A stretch of 64,000 nt of DNA from positions 4,038,418-4,102,417 of the forward strand of contig CM035350.1 in the NCBI GenBank assembly GCA_020137815.1, read 5' to 3'. The stretch is from Hormiphora californensis. Its lineage: Eukaryota > Ctenophora > Tentaculata > Cydippida > Pleurobrachiidae. The position numbers and the translations under genes are program-made. How positions within the stretch are numbered: the stretch's first letter is position 1; each line of letters opens with the position of its first letter. This document shows, piece after piece, positions 36,703-64,000 of the stretch. The notes beneath the pieces were generated by a model. It was not told the origin of the DNA. It did not search any database and saw nothing but the letters and a program-made list of their open reading frames with translations.

Positions 36703-37032
36703 CAGGCCCCTTATATTATATTATAAGGGGCCTGCAACGTATGCCAAGGATCCCTAAAAAGTTCAGTATTTACACAGAGTTTACACAGTCTTTACACAGT
36801 CGTTACACCCAGAGCGCCCGCGCCGCTCTGGGTGTAAAGACTGCGTCTTTCGCACTCGATTTGCAGCGTTTTCGGAAACTTTTTTCGCCGCAGCGCTCAA
36901 TTTACTCAATTGTGCAGCACACAATCCAATATTTTCTTAGAAAAAGCCGCAAAACGCAGCACAGTCATTACACCCGCTCTGGGTGTAATGACTGTGTAAA
37001 CTCTGTGTAAATACTGAACTTTTTTAGGGATC
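36703..37032. repeat. Nested palindromes and inverted repeat
   Basis: A 32-bp near-perfect palindrome (36703-36734) is followed by an inverted repeat with arms 36749-36816 and 36975-37032. The left arm itself contains a hairpin around 36805-36835. The phrase agggatccctat occurs both at ~35774 (edge of the previous foldback) and at ~37026, so the two structures may be the ends of one composite element of ~1.26 kb. The stretch between them (36173-36702) holds no gene. Confidence 0.7.
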
Positions 37033-37176
37033 CCTATCAAAAATGTCCAAAAATCTTAGTCAATCCTAAATCTCCCTCTATTTTAACTATCATTTCACTG
37101 TCAGAACATGCTTAGGATCTCGTTTTAGTGTTGTATTTTGAAATTACCATCCTCCAGACCCTTAAAAGGGGTCCAG

Positions 37177-38031
37177 ATGTCAAAAGAACCAAGAATGGGA
37201 CCGCCCAAAGAGAAGAAACCAGTCACCATATCAATGACAGATGTTATGGCCAGCATGTACGGAGCTGGGGCAGGTTCTGTGGCATATGTTGGACAAATCA
37301 GATTGTCTCAAATCTTTTGCAAACAAGCTGCCATACATAGCGGTTATCCCATCCTTTCATCGGTTGTCGGCAGTGGAATTCTCTCAGTCTCCTTTGTATC
37401 ATCTACCTTTGTTATGCTGCAGACTTTTAAAATAACCAAAGAACTTTTTTATGACTCTTACAGCAATGTGGCTATCGATTGGCACAAACTTCTCGCATCT
37501 TCTCTTGTCAATCTCGGGGTTTACAAATTTGGGATGAAGGAAAACTTCAAAACAGTTTTGCCAAGTAATCTTGCTTTACCCGGATCTTTTGCCCGGGAAA
37601 GTATAACTCTGGGCGGTGTAACCGTTACAAAGCAGAAGAGAGAACTTATCCAAGAACTAGGTGGAAAGTATGGATGTCACCACTGTGGTGCTAAGGACTC
37701 GCGATACATAGCAGACCACATACCCTGCACCAAATACCTCTCTGAGTTTTCAAGGCTGGCTAAACATGAGGAAAGGGCCAGTAAGGTGTTCCAGTGGTTA
37801 TTCTACCGTGATATAATGAACTCTAGTATCCATCCACAAGTACTCTACCCTCAGTGTACCTCCTGTATGCGGGTACAGGCAGGGTACGTTGGATTTTCAT
37901 TGAACTTCAGACGAGCGGTGACCCTAAAAAAGATGATAGTTTTACCCAAATTCCGATTTCAGAAGTATCTTCTCTTTTTATTTCCAATTTACTATGTTTT
38001 TGATAACCTGAATATTTCTATCACGCCATAA
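37177..38031 (+). CDS. HNH-like zinc-site protein with hydrophobic N-terminal half
   Basis: This single-exon frame encodes 284 residues from the ATG at 37177. The upstream in-frame extension has no ATG and ends close to a CCAG acceptor-like sequence, so a 5' UTR intron is possible. Residues ~25-84 are Gly/Ser-rich and hydrophobic and could insert into a membrane. Residues 167-170 are C-H-H-C, 180-181 are Asp-His, and 227-230 are C-T-S-C. This layout (CxxC ... DH ... CxxC) is that of HNH/treble-clef zinc sites. I have a general impression of similar animal proteins with an ADH motif, but no firm family name. Whether it cuts nucleic acid is unknown. It has no introns, unlike its neighbours. Confidence 0.7.
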   Translation: MSKEPRMGPPKEKKPVTISMTDVMASMYGAGAGSVAYVGQIRLSQIFCKQAAIHSGYPILSSVVGSGILSVSFVSSTFVMLQTFKITKELFYDSYSNVAIDWHKLLASSLVNLGVYKFGMKENFKTVLPSNLALPGSFARESITLGGVTVTKQKRELIQELGGKYGCHHCGAKDSRYIADHIPCTKYLSEFSRLAKHEERASKVFQWLFYRDIMNSSIHPQVLYPQCTSCMRVQAGYVGFSLNFRRAVTLKKMIVLPKFRFQKYLLFLFPIYYVFDNLNISITP

Positions 38032-38166
38032 TGAGATCATTGGTATTTCTGTTTTCTCACTCTCCCCTCCTCTGCCTTGTCTTTTTTCTCCCTCTATCTG
38101 ATTAACCTTGCGTTGTAGACATGGGCTGCTGAGGAAATTAAAGTTAGGGGCCCCGGGGCCTGAAGC

Positions 38167-54853
<16,687 letters not shown>

Positions 54854-57245
54854 GATATTGTGAGATATTAGCTGCTGTGCAGCAGGGTAAGGTGATGAGG
54901 GTGTGTGTGAAGTGTAGTGTGTTGTAGGTTATATCTCCATATATGGGCACAAATGCTCTGTTTTCTTCCATATATGGACTTATGCTTTAAATGTGGTTAA
55001 ATGCTCCCTACCATATATGGTATGTTATTCTACCAGGCGAGACCGGGCGTATACTGTCAGTTCGCTTCTACAGGACGTTCTAACCGCCATATAACACAGT
55101 GTTAATCTCAATTTGAGGGTATACAATATATCCGTGTGTGTCCAGTAATATATTATATCGTAATTGGAAGATCTTGGATGACCCCATCTTCTGTGATTGT
55201 GATTGTTAATGTGAATGTCTAAGTCAAGATACACTGTAATGTACACTTGAATCAATATATTATGTTATCACGTGCTCCCTCTCTCTCCCTTTGTAGCCAG
55301 GAGTAATAGATAACTACTACCCTGTGCAGTAGTGAGAGGTGAGGGTGAGGTTTGCATGGTGTGACGTGTGTGTGTGTGTGACGTGTGTGATGATGCAGCA
55401 CGGGATTCCCCCTCTCCCGATCCCAGACCTAATTTCCCCGGATCCCCTCCCGCAACTTCCCCCGGCCCCAATTTATCCAACCCTGGTCCTTCCCCAATCC
55501 CCGCCCACAACTTCTCTACCCTTGAACCCACTTCAGGGCTACCCCCTCCCAGACATCAACGATCGACAGACGGACAGACAGTGACAAATCCGAAGCAACA
55601 GTAGAAAGTGTGACCGTGACGAACCACACCCTGACGAGCTCTCGGTTTAAGTTTTTCCCAAAGCGAAAGTTTTTAGGCCGACCGCAAAGTTATTTCCTAC
55701 TGAACAGTACCCAATCAAAAGCAGCACCAGAGTCCGTTAATACTGTGTTGAGTGATAGCACGTTTACACGAACTCAAACTACGACAAACTGTTTTAGAAG
55801 GCCTTCCCTTCTATCGTGTGCCTCATGTAGCACCACTAACAGTAGCCCGGAAGCAGAGGACAGGACAGACCGAATTGTAGCTTTCAGACAGACCCCTGAC
55901 AGAAAGAGCCACACCCCCTCAATAAGTGTAGTTCCCGGTTCGGCTGTTAAACTCGACTGAACCCCACTCTCTCAGAACCCTACCAAGACAACATTCAACA
56001 TCGGATAAAGCCGGAGGGGGAGGAATATTCCGGAGGCATAGCGAGAGGCCGGTCGGAAGTGCGGCTAAAAGTGGCCGAAATAAGAATGAGATAAGAGTCG
56101 TACCGGATAGTGCCGTTTTACCCGTTACTATGAACGTTAGTCTGCTGTCTGAGAGACCAGATCCAAGCTAGTGATACTATCTCTCTCTCGCTCTTAATTT
56201 AACTCAAATTTTAAGTATTTATTTCTTAGAAACTACGAACCCGAAAATGAACATTCCTAAATCTCTGCAATTTTTTCATGATCATGATTTATTAAGAACT
56301 TTAATTGGTTTTAGACTCAATCATCTCTTGACATGGACATGTATATGTAGGGATATAATAATGAAGAGATTTATTCGAGGGTTAACCTTTCTTTCTTTTT
56401 TTTTCAAAAAAGAGAATTTTAGGACATTTTTAGGGTTTGCAATTTATTATGTTTCAGCTTATATCTACAGGAACAAACAGTGTTAGAGTTACAAAAACAA
56501 CAAGATATACTATTTTGCACAAACATCAAGTTCTGTAAATAGTAAATGCAGCTTCAAACTGCTCCTATCCCGGGGGGTGAGGGATCCTTATCTGTTCCCC
56601 ACAATGTTCCCCCAATCGTGTATTTATTAAGAGGTATTTGTAGTGTGTTTAAATACTCGGGGAAAAGAGTGTAGAAAATGAAGAGCAATTAATCTTGCGA
56701 GCTAAGAGCAGCGATTCGGCATTTTTTAAGTTGATGTGTGTGTGGTAGCTTTTTTTGTAATACACGTATCACCATAAATTGACTTTTGTACCAAGTTGTT
56801 ATTATGTAAATTTCTATCCATTTTTATAAAGAACTAGTAAAGTAACGAAGTGTAAACGTTTTGAATGGTGTGGCTGGGATACCCGGAAATCTGGGTGATA
56901 AGAGGACGCCAGACGATGAAAAATTGGCACGCGCAAAGAAAGCGCGCGCTTAACTTAAAGTCTCGGCGCGCGCGAGATAAAAGCTCTGCTCTGAAATTTT
57001 ATTTAAGATTTGGAACTTTCAAAAAAGTTTCAGAACACCTCAACAAAGTTTTGTGAAAAAAAGGAGTTCAAACGACAGACATGGATCCGTGAAGTTGCTA
57101 TGAATACTGAATAGCTGAATTTGTAGGCGTGGGCTTTCCTAGGGCAAAGCTTTTTGTTTATAATTTCTTTTTTGGGGCGAAACAAAGTCTTGAGACGCCT
57201 CTCGATGACAATCCAGCTTTTCTTAATGTTTTTTACTTTAGTGGC
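54854..57245. other. ROCK 3' flank with one unassigned reading frame
   Basis: After the ROCK stop there are Pro-rich overlapping frames at ~55390-55604 and a 116-codon frame at 55610-55960 (rich in Ser, Thr, Arg). Neither has a domain I recognise. They could be an alternative ROCK C-terminal exon, 3' UTR, or part of a separate small gene; the frame changes between them. No ribosomal, tRNA or other RNA gene was seen. The last 200 bases before 57246 are the probable 5' UTR of TMEM260, with a TTTAG|TGGC acceptor-like site just before its ATG. Confidence 0.35.
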
Positions 57246-60200
57246 ATGGGTAAAGGAAAACCTGCCAAGGTCCCCCGTGGAGCCAAGAAACGGGATTCAT
57301 CAAAATCTGAACTAAACACGGAGTCCGATTACATTCCAGAGCCAATTCTTTACAATGACGAAGAGCGGACTATTGCAGCAGTTGTTTATCTCTTCTCAGC
57401 GGGGCTCTATTCCTACACAATGTACCCTGGTCTACCGGGTGGTGACTCTGGGGAGCTGATGGCAACTGCAAAGGATTTTGGTGTTTCCCACCCGCCCGGG
57501 TACCCTCTTTTCACCACAATGGCGGCCCTTATGATTAACCTCTTCCCAGTGGGCAACACAGCGTGGAAGTTGAATCTCATGTCTTCTTTGATTGGGGCGG
57601 GAACTAACTTTCTTGTGTACTTGAACGTCAAGAGGCTGACAAAGAGCGATGCGGGTGGAGTTCTAGCAGCTGGATGGTGCGGTTTTAGTAGGATCTTCTG
57701 GATGTGGAACATACAGGGTGAAGTATTTAGTTTGGTAAGTAGCGACAGATAATAGATATTATATGCATTATAGGTGTCTCAACTATCATCATATCGGGGG
57801 AGTTCCATATTTTCTAACTAACCTTTCCAATTTCAGAGTAACTTCTTTGCTGCATCTATCATGTACGTCGTTTGGAGGTTTTCCAATACAGAGACAAAGG
57901 CTGGAAAATTAGCTGAGGCAAAGATCGGAGCATTAGTGTGTGGCCTGGCTCTAACAAACCAGCACACTTCCGTGCTTTTCATTGCACCTACTGCACTATG
58001 GGTAAGCCCGGCTTGAACAATAATTAGAGATCTTATCAGGGATATATACTGTATGTTCATACCAACACTACTCTTAGGTACTTTACACCCTGATAGCATG
58101 GGACGTGGCCCAAGTTGAAAACCTACTAAAAGTCGGCTTCCACGGTCTCGCTGGACTTATCCCGTACATCCAACTCCCGATATCGTCTTTCTTTTTTAAG
58201 GCCCGGGTCTCCTGGGGTGATCACCGGCTCTTCTCCGACTTCAAGAAACATCTCCTGCGAGAAGATTTCGGGACGTTCCGTCTTGTCAGCAGTTCGGAGC
58301 AGTCAACGCTCTGGGATAATGTCATGGTGTACTTCAACGACACTCGAAACGAAATGACAGTTATAGTTTGGATTCTGTTCTTTGCTGGCGTTGCCATGGC
58401 TGTTTCCATGGGTAACAGACAGCAACGAGAAACCACCCTGGTATACCTGGCCATGATTTCAACTTACTTTGCTGTTTTTGGATCACTAGCTAACATTAAG
58501 AACCCAACTGGTAAGTTATGGAAACTTCCCCTACGCCCTCATTAGAAGTTATTAAGGAGGGGACATTAGCATGATACACGAAACCCAAATAGTGATCCCG
58601 GAATCCCCTACTAGCAGTAGATTTTAAAATACCGCTATTATTATCAAGATTTTACAATTCCCTCCAGGTATTTTCCACGGTGTTTTGGAGCGGTTCTGGT
58701 TGCAGCCCAGTGTGTGTTTGAGTACGGTGGCGGGTGTGGCAGCGGGTATGACATTTACCCAGGTGAAGGAGCGGCTAAACTGCCCTGCTCTTCGTTTCAT
58801 CTTCCTTTCCCTGGCAGCTGCAGCAGTAGCCTACCAGGTACGTGTTTAGATCTGATGCTTGGTGTTTGTTTTCAAGACACAATTCAACTATTGGTTACTA
58901 TTGGAGAAGTGGCTGTACAAGTACTTCTGTTCAGGTGCAGCACAATTGGACTGACTGTAATGAGAATGATAATTATTATTTCTGGCAGTACTCCAGGCAC
59001 ATCCTCCCCCATCTGCCAAAACGAAGTATCCTCCTGACTTCAGGGGACTTTAGTACAAATACCTTCAGATACCACACCATTGGTAAGTCCCTCTTCACCA
59101 CACCCCATCACCACCCTAAAGTAACTCCATCGTCCGAACAGCACTGCCAATTTGAAGAAATGTTCGGTTGCCATAGTAGCATGCAACAAATTTTAATTGT
59201 GTGTAAATCTTTTCATCCGCTTTACTCTCTCCTTCCTGTATTGGTGGATTTAGTGTAATTGAATAACTGCGGCAAACTGCAAGTTGCTGATACAAAGTTA
59301 TTGTCTATCTTCCTAACTATCTTCTTCCTGCACTAACTCTCCCTTAAATGTACTTGTTTCTTCCCCAGTAGCAACATTTATAGATCTCAATATATAATAA
59401 ATCATGTGTCTCTCCATCCCCCATTCCAACCCCCAATTTCATTGTTCATTTCATTGTTCATATTATTGGTGAAAAAACACACAATTTCGCACTTCACAGG
59501 AGAAGAGTACAGGACAGACGTGATGGTGATGGACATGCAGTTTATGCAGGCCTACTGGTTCTACATCTGCCTCATGCCCATTAACTGGCCTGATGTCTCC
59601 TTCCCTGGACTCTACAAACCCGGAAGAGAGAGCCAGTACCCCTTTTACAACTTGAAAACGTTCCTCGATCACAACTTTGATAAATTCCCTACGTACATGT
59701 GTGTGTCAGTACCAGATGCGGAGAATAGCATTGAGGGGTATTATGAGGCGTGGCCCTTCGGCATGTGCAAGAAGTTTGTGAGGGTGTCCGATAATCAGGA
59801 TCCAATGGACCATCTTGACAACGGAATGCCCATGGTGAGTTAAATTACCTACCAGATGCACCTTCGTACAATGTTATCCTTAGGGCGCTGGCAAGCACAA
59901 AGGTTACCATACATTGTGTTTAGAGTTGAGACGGGTTGAGACTATGATCGACAATACATATTCCACTCTACCCCTTTCCTTTAGCACCATTTTCCAACAT
60001 AGCATATAAACAGTTATGACATCCATTTTTTCCCAGATTGATTTGGACGAGTATGAACTGCCTGACCCTGATCGGTATGAACCCCAGACTTGGGAATACA
60101 CTATGATGATGAGTATGTTGGAGACCTATGCTAAACCTAGTATTTGGATATGGGGCAAAGCTAACAAGCTAAAGTAAGTGGTGGGCCGGATAGTATAGTG

Positions 60201-60772
60201 TGATTTAGTGGGTCAGATATGTGGGGGGAGGGGGTAGGGGTAGGAGGAGGAAGGATTAAAGAACTAAACCACTGGGCATTGGGGCGTTTAAACTGAATGT
60301 CGCGGCTATCTTGCTCTTTTTTTCTCGCTCAACCCCCTCTCTCGCTCAGAGATAATCCAACACTACGATTCAAGTACTACCGGAAGGCGTACGATATGCT
60401 AGTCAAGAACAGGGCATACATTCACGGCCGAGTCGCTGAAGGAAAACTAAACCCCAACATCGTAATTATATTTTTCTCAATCAATTTATTTTATACAGTT
60501 ATTACACGAATTGAACAACTTGGTAATTTTCATCGCTTTTCCAGGTTTATTATGTTGCTCATATGGAAAAACAAATTGGACATTTGGCTCTTATCCTCTA
60601 CTCCCTATCTAAGGAGCCTGATGATAAGAAGGTCCTAAAGGAATCCCTTCTGTTCCACTGGAAGAATTACGTTGCCTGGCAACGGGACACCATATCACCA
60701 CGTGACAATCTGTGGGATACTGTCCAGGCTATACTTGCAAAACCTGAGCTCGATCATATCCGAGTGACGTAA
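57246..60772 (+). CDS. TMEM260: TMEM260-like protein O-mannosyltransferase, 9 exons
   Basis: Exons: 57246-57734, 57837-58001, 58078-58510, 58668-58837, 58935-59082, 59500-59834, 60037-60173, 60350-60461, 60545-60772; 738 residues, against ~707 in human. All phases agree and no frame break is present. The N-terminal half is a multi-pass membrane region of the DUF2723 family: YPGLPGGDSGEL, HPPGYPLFT, the ARVSWGDH loop and LERFWLQPS are characteristic. A lumenal C-terminal part follows. Family knowledge: TMEM260 sits in the endoplasmic reticulum and adds O-mannose to IPT domains of receptors such as plexins and MET. The acidic residues of the GDSGE loop, expected to be catalytic, are kept. I chose the ATG at 57246 because upstream in-frame sequence lacks an ATG and is not conserved-looking. 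Confidence 0.9.
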
Positions 60773-61316
60773 TAAGACAATCTCCTTTATTATAATCCTC
60801 CTCCAAACTAAGTTATGAAGTTATAAAAAGTAAATTAGGACGTGGTATATTCAGTTATATATGCGGGGAGTTTAGTGTTTAGAACGATATTATATGAAGT
60901 TTTGAACATAATTTAGCAGTTTATACCAAGTGTTTGTGATGTGTTTATATTAACAAAGTTGAGTGTTTTTAGTGCGTGAACGTTGTGTAAAAAAACTTCT
61001 TTTTCAGACTATTATCTCTTATTATTATCTCTTATTATTACTTACATTTCAGAGCTAACCTAACTCTCGTGTGTTTTTGTGTTTTGTTATTTGTTTAGTA
61101 CTTTAGCTCTCTCTGTGTGTGCTCTCTCAGATAAACCAAGTTATTATATTGTGCTACCCTATGTAAACTTTACTACTTGACTACCTGAATCAAACGTGTT
61201 TAATTCTTATCATAATTATCAGTCCGTGTCGCATGACCCCCGGCATGTTATAATTACACATTTCTATCTGCCAGTATGTTGGGTATGTGATCTGGAGAGT
61301 TAATAAATCTTGAAAC
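60773..61316. other. Short intergenic spacer, UTRs only
   Basis: AT-rich 544-bp gap between TMEM260 and MCCC2. It should contain the 3' UTR of the first and the promoter of the second. An AATAAA-like hexamer cannot be assigned with confidence; TAATAAAT occurs at ~61301 close to the MCCC2 ATG. No gene seen. Confidence 0.4.
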
Positions 61317-63880
61317 ATGAACAGATTCCGATGTATCCGTAGATTCTATTCAACTGCCCCGCCTATACTATCAAAGGTAAAATTATACTTCAACTATTGA
61401 CTCCCCAAAGCACGACATTTCTCCAAGATTTAATCCCAGCCACGGAACCCCAATATTCATCTACCCATGCTCTATCACAGGTACGGCAGAATGCCCAATT
61501 CAAAGATAACGCTGCAGCTATGCAGACCTTGGTGGATGATCTCCGAGCCAAGGTATCTGCTATCTCCCTCGGAGGAGACGAGAAAGCACGGGAACGCCAC
61601 CTTAGTAAGGGCAAACTTCTACCCCGGGATCGGATAGCAACTGTGCTGGATCCTGGTAGTCCCTTCTTGGAACTCAGCCAGATGGCAGGGTACAAACTCC
61701 AAAAAGATGAGGTCAACGCTGCTGGAATTATAACCGGTATTGGCCGCATTTCGGGACGAGAATGTATGATTGTCGCTAACGATGCTACCGTAAAGGGTGG
61801 AACATACTACCCAATAACGGTTAAGAAGCACGTGCGGGCTCAGGAGATTGCAACGGAGAACCGATTACCGTGTGTCTATCTTGTAGATTCGGGTGGTGCG
61901 AACCTTCCTAACCAAGCTGAGGTAGGCGAGTAGGAACTACTTGATATCAAACTAATCAACCCTTCTCCTCTCTATTATTCTCTTTCAATTCACATCTCTC
62001 TCCATGACATTGTATCTCTCTAGGTGTTCCCAGATAGAGATCACTTTGGACGGATATTCTTCAATCAGGCGAACATGTCTTCCAAGGGTATCGCCCAGAT
62101 AGCAGTCGTTATGGGGAGCTGCACAGCGGGGGGCGCTTATGTACCTGCCATGGCAGACGAGGCCATCATTGTAAAGGAACAAGGTAGGTAGGGGGGCTTA
62201 CAGCTGGTAGGTAGGGGACCAGTACAGCTGGTCCAGTACTAGTTGTGAGATAGCTCAACTACAACAAGTTCCCCCTCCCCCAGGTACAATATTCCTGGGT
62301 GGACCCCCTATCTCACATACCCCCCCTCTCTCAGGTACAATATTCCTGGGTGGACCCCCTATCTCACACACCCCCTCCAGGTACAATATTCCTGGGTGGA
62401 CCCCCTATCACACACACCCCCCCCCCCCTCCAGGTACAATATTCCTGGGTGGACCCCCTATCACACACCCCCCCCTCCAGGTACAATATTCCTGGGTGGA
62501 CCCCCTCTCTCACCCCACTCCCTCTCTCAGGTACAATATTCCTGGGTGGACCCCCTCTGGTAAAGGCGGCTACTGGCGAGGAAGTTCCCGCCGAAGAGTT
62601 GGGTGGTGGCCAGATGCACTGCTCCAAGTCTGGGGTAACTGACTACTTGGCAGTAGATGACACCCACGCCCTTCACACTGCACGGAACATAGTCAACCAG
62701 CTCCACCTACCGGAGCCCCATACCCTGAACATGCAGGAGACAGAGGCACCTCTGTATGATACCACGGAGCTAGGTGGTATTGTGGGCACAGACCTGACAC
62801 GACCATTCGATATGCGAGAGGTACATATTAACAGATATATCATGTTGGGGGAGAGAACTGTAATAAGTAAGGCAGAAAGCTGCCAGAGGGATGGGGGTCG
62901 ACGGGTTTTTTGGGGATAATAGTCAACAATACTTAACAATCTAGATTCCATTACCCCCCCCCCCCTCCAGGTGATAGCTCGTATTGTTGATGGATCCCGG
63001 TTCTCTGAGTTTAAAGAACGCTACGGTCCCACCCTGGTTACCGGGTTTTCCCATATCCACGGGATGCCAGTGGGGATAGTCGCTAACAATGGTATCTTGT
63101 ATAGCGAGAGCGCCCTCAAGGGATCCCACTTTATCCAATTGTGCTGTCAGAGAAAGATACCACTTCTGTTCTTCCAGAATATTACCGGTTTCATGGTCGG
63201 AAAGGTAGGAGGTCATTCTTGATTCATTAGCATTATATCGGGTTATTACGTAATCACAAGTCGTGGTTTAGTTTTGAAATTCCCGGCAATAGTTTCTACT
63301 AACCCCCCGTCTATCAGGAGTACGAGGCGGGCGGCATTGCCAAGAACGGTGCCAAACTTGTGACGGCTGTTGCGTGTGCCAAAGTCCCCAAGATAACTGT
63401 CATAATGGGTGGCAGTTTTGGGGCGGGAAACTATGGGCATGTGTGGACGTGCTTATAGCCCCCGATTCCTCTACATGTGGCCCAACGCGAGGATTAGTGT
63501 GATGGGAGGAAAACAAGCTGCCAGTGTCCTCTGTCAGATCAGCCGGGACAAGTTCGAGAGAGCAGGTGAGCTGATGATCTGCGTATTATAATAATAAATA
63601 ATCATCCTGTATTTTTCTTATCCACTTCACACTATTTCACTTTTCGTTAATTTCTTTCCGCCCTCCAGGAATGAAATGGTCGGATGAGATGGAGGAGCAG
63701 ATTAGAAAACCAGTGGAGGCAGGTTTTGAAAAGGAGGGACACCCTTACTACGCATCTGCTAGACTCTGGGATGATGGAATTATCGATCCGGCCGATACAC
63801 GAAATGTTCTTGGATTGAGTCTCTCCGCTACCCTAAATGCACCAATTCCTGAGACACCGTTTGGAGTTTTCCGAATGTGA
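61317..63880 (+). CDS. MCCC2: Methylcrotonoyl-CoA carboxylase beta subunit, mitochondrial, 7 exons
   Basis: Exons: 61317-61376, 61481-61921, 62024-62183, 62531-62820, 62971-63204, 63318-63565, 63669-63880; about 547 residues, against 563 in human. Exon 1 encodes a basic, hydroxylated presequence ([13 protein letters not shown]) fit for mitochondrial import. The rest is a full carboxyltransferase: [65 protein letters not shown] and [11 protein letters not shown] are all present. It carries the acyl-CoA side of the biotin-dependent carboxylation of 3-methylcrotonyl-CoA in leucine breakdown, working with the MCCC1 alpha subunit. One extra G in the run at 63435-63437 breaks the frame right after SFGAGNYG; exon length is off by exactly one. 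In such a conserved gene this is most simply a sequencing error. Confidence 0.93.
62284..62556 (+). repeat. Six-copy minisatellite made of an MCCC2 splice acceptor and exon start
   Basis: The phrase ag|GTACAATATTCCTGGGTGG, which is the acceptor and first codons of MCCC2 exon 4, occurs six times, with the G of each GTACAA at 62284, 62335, 62381, 62434, 62481 and 62531. Spacers of ~46-53 bp are filled with C runs. Only the last copy continues into the exon. The unit is intron pyrimidine tract plus acceptor plus about nine codons. Confidence 0.9.
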
Positions 63881-64000
63881 GAAAGGGATTTTTTTCTTTT
63901 TTTATCTTCAATTTTATAAGCCTTTACTGGTGAGAAAGGGAGAGATGCTGTCAGGTGGTCGAATTGGATGAGAATTTTGTAGGTGATTGTCGAATGATTT

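Noticed and set aside
55339-55604. Proline-rich reading frames after ROCK
   Set aside because: Overlapping frames in C-rich DNA with no domain or clear splice link; kept only as an unassigned flank.
62299-62627. Repetitive protein coding through the MCCC2 minisatellite
   Set aside because: The copies are intron plus acceptor repeats; the true exon starts at 62531.

Overview
The window is nuclear DNA from a gene-dense invertebrate animal. Every conserved gene is split by short GT-AG introns, one of them is ROCK, a kinase found in animals and their closest relatives, and intergenic DNA is full of (CT)n tracts and small TA-flanked transposons. A sponge is my best guess from the compact introns and the lectin-rich mosaic gene, but the sequence does not prove it.

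Region 1 (588-26816, minus strand) is one giant gene. I could join 54 exons with consistent splice sites and phases, giving a secreted protein of about 6,468 residues once five small indel sites are discounted. From the N-terminus it has: a signal peptide; an arginine/proline/glycine heptad-repeat stalk; a small two-cysteine module; 36 tectonin blades, which make exactly six six-bladed propellers; 22 F-type (fucolectin) domains laid out as repeats of [F-type lectin]n-galectin-PAN; about four to five copies of an unrecognised cysteine module of about 80 residues; a seventh propeller; and a last cysteine module. It looks like a multivalent extracellular glycan-binding molecule (adhesion, aggregation or innate immunity is inference). 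A 666-bp TA-flanked transposon sits in one intron of the tandem propeller array.

Region 2 (26.8-37.1 kb) is repeat-rich. It holds a 913-bp long-TIR TA element, several microsatellites, the 3' end of a C2H2 zinc-finger gene (33299-34390), and two foldback structures (35.8-37.0 kb).

Region 3 (37.2-63.9 kb, plus strand) is a compact row of conserved genes: an HNH-like/membrane protein (37177-38031), ROCK (38167-54853), the TMEM260 O-mannosyltransferase (57246-60772) and MCCC2 (61317-63880). Introns of ROCK contain a decayed copy of two of its own kinase exons, a degraded LINE, two small MITEs, and an antisense F-box gene (47502-47873). A six-copy minisatellite has amplified a splice acceptor in MCCC2.

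Single-base indels break the frame in the lectin and also in two housekeeping genes (ROCK, MCCC2). I therefore read most of them as consensus errors in the assembly rather than as gene death.
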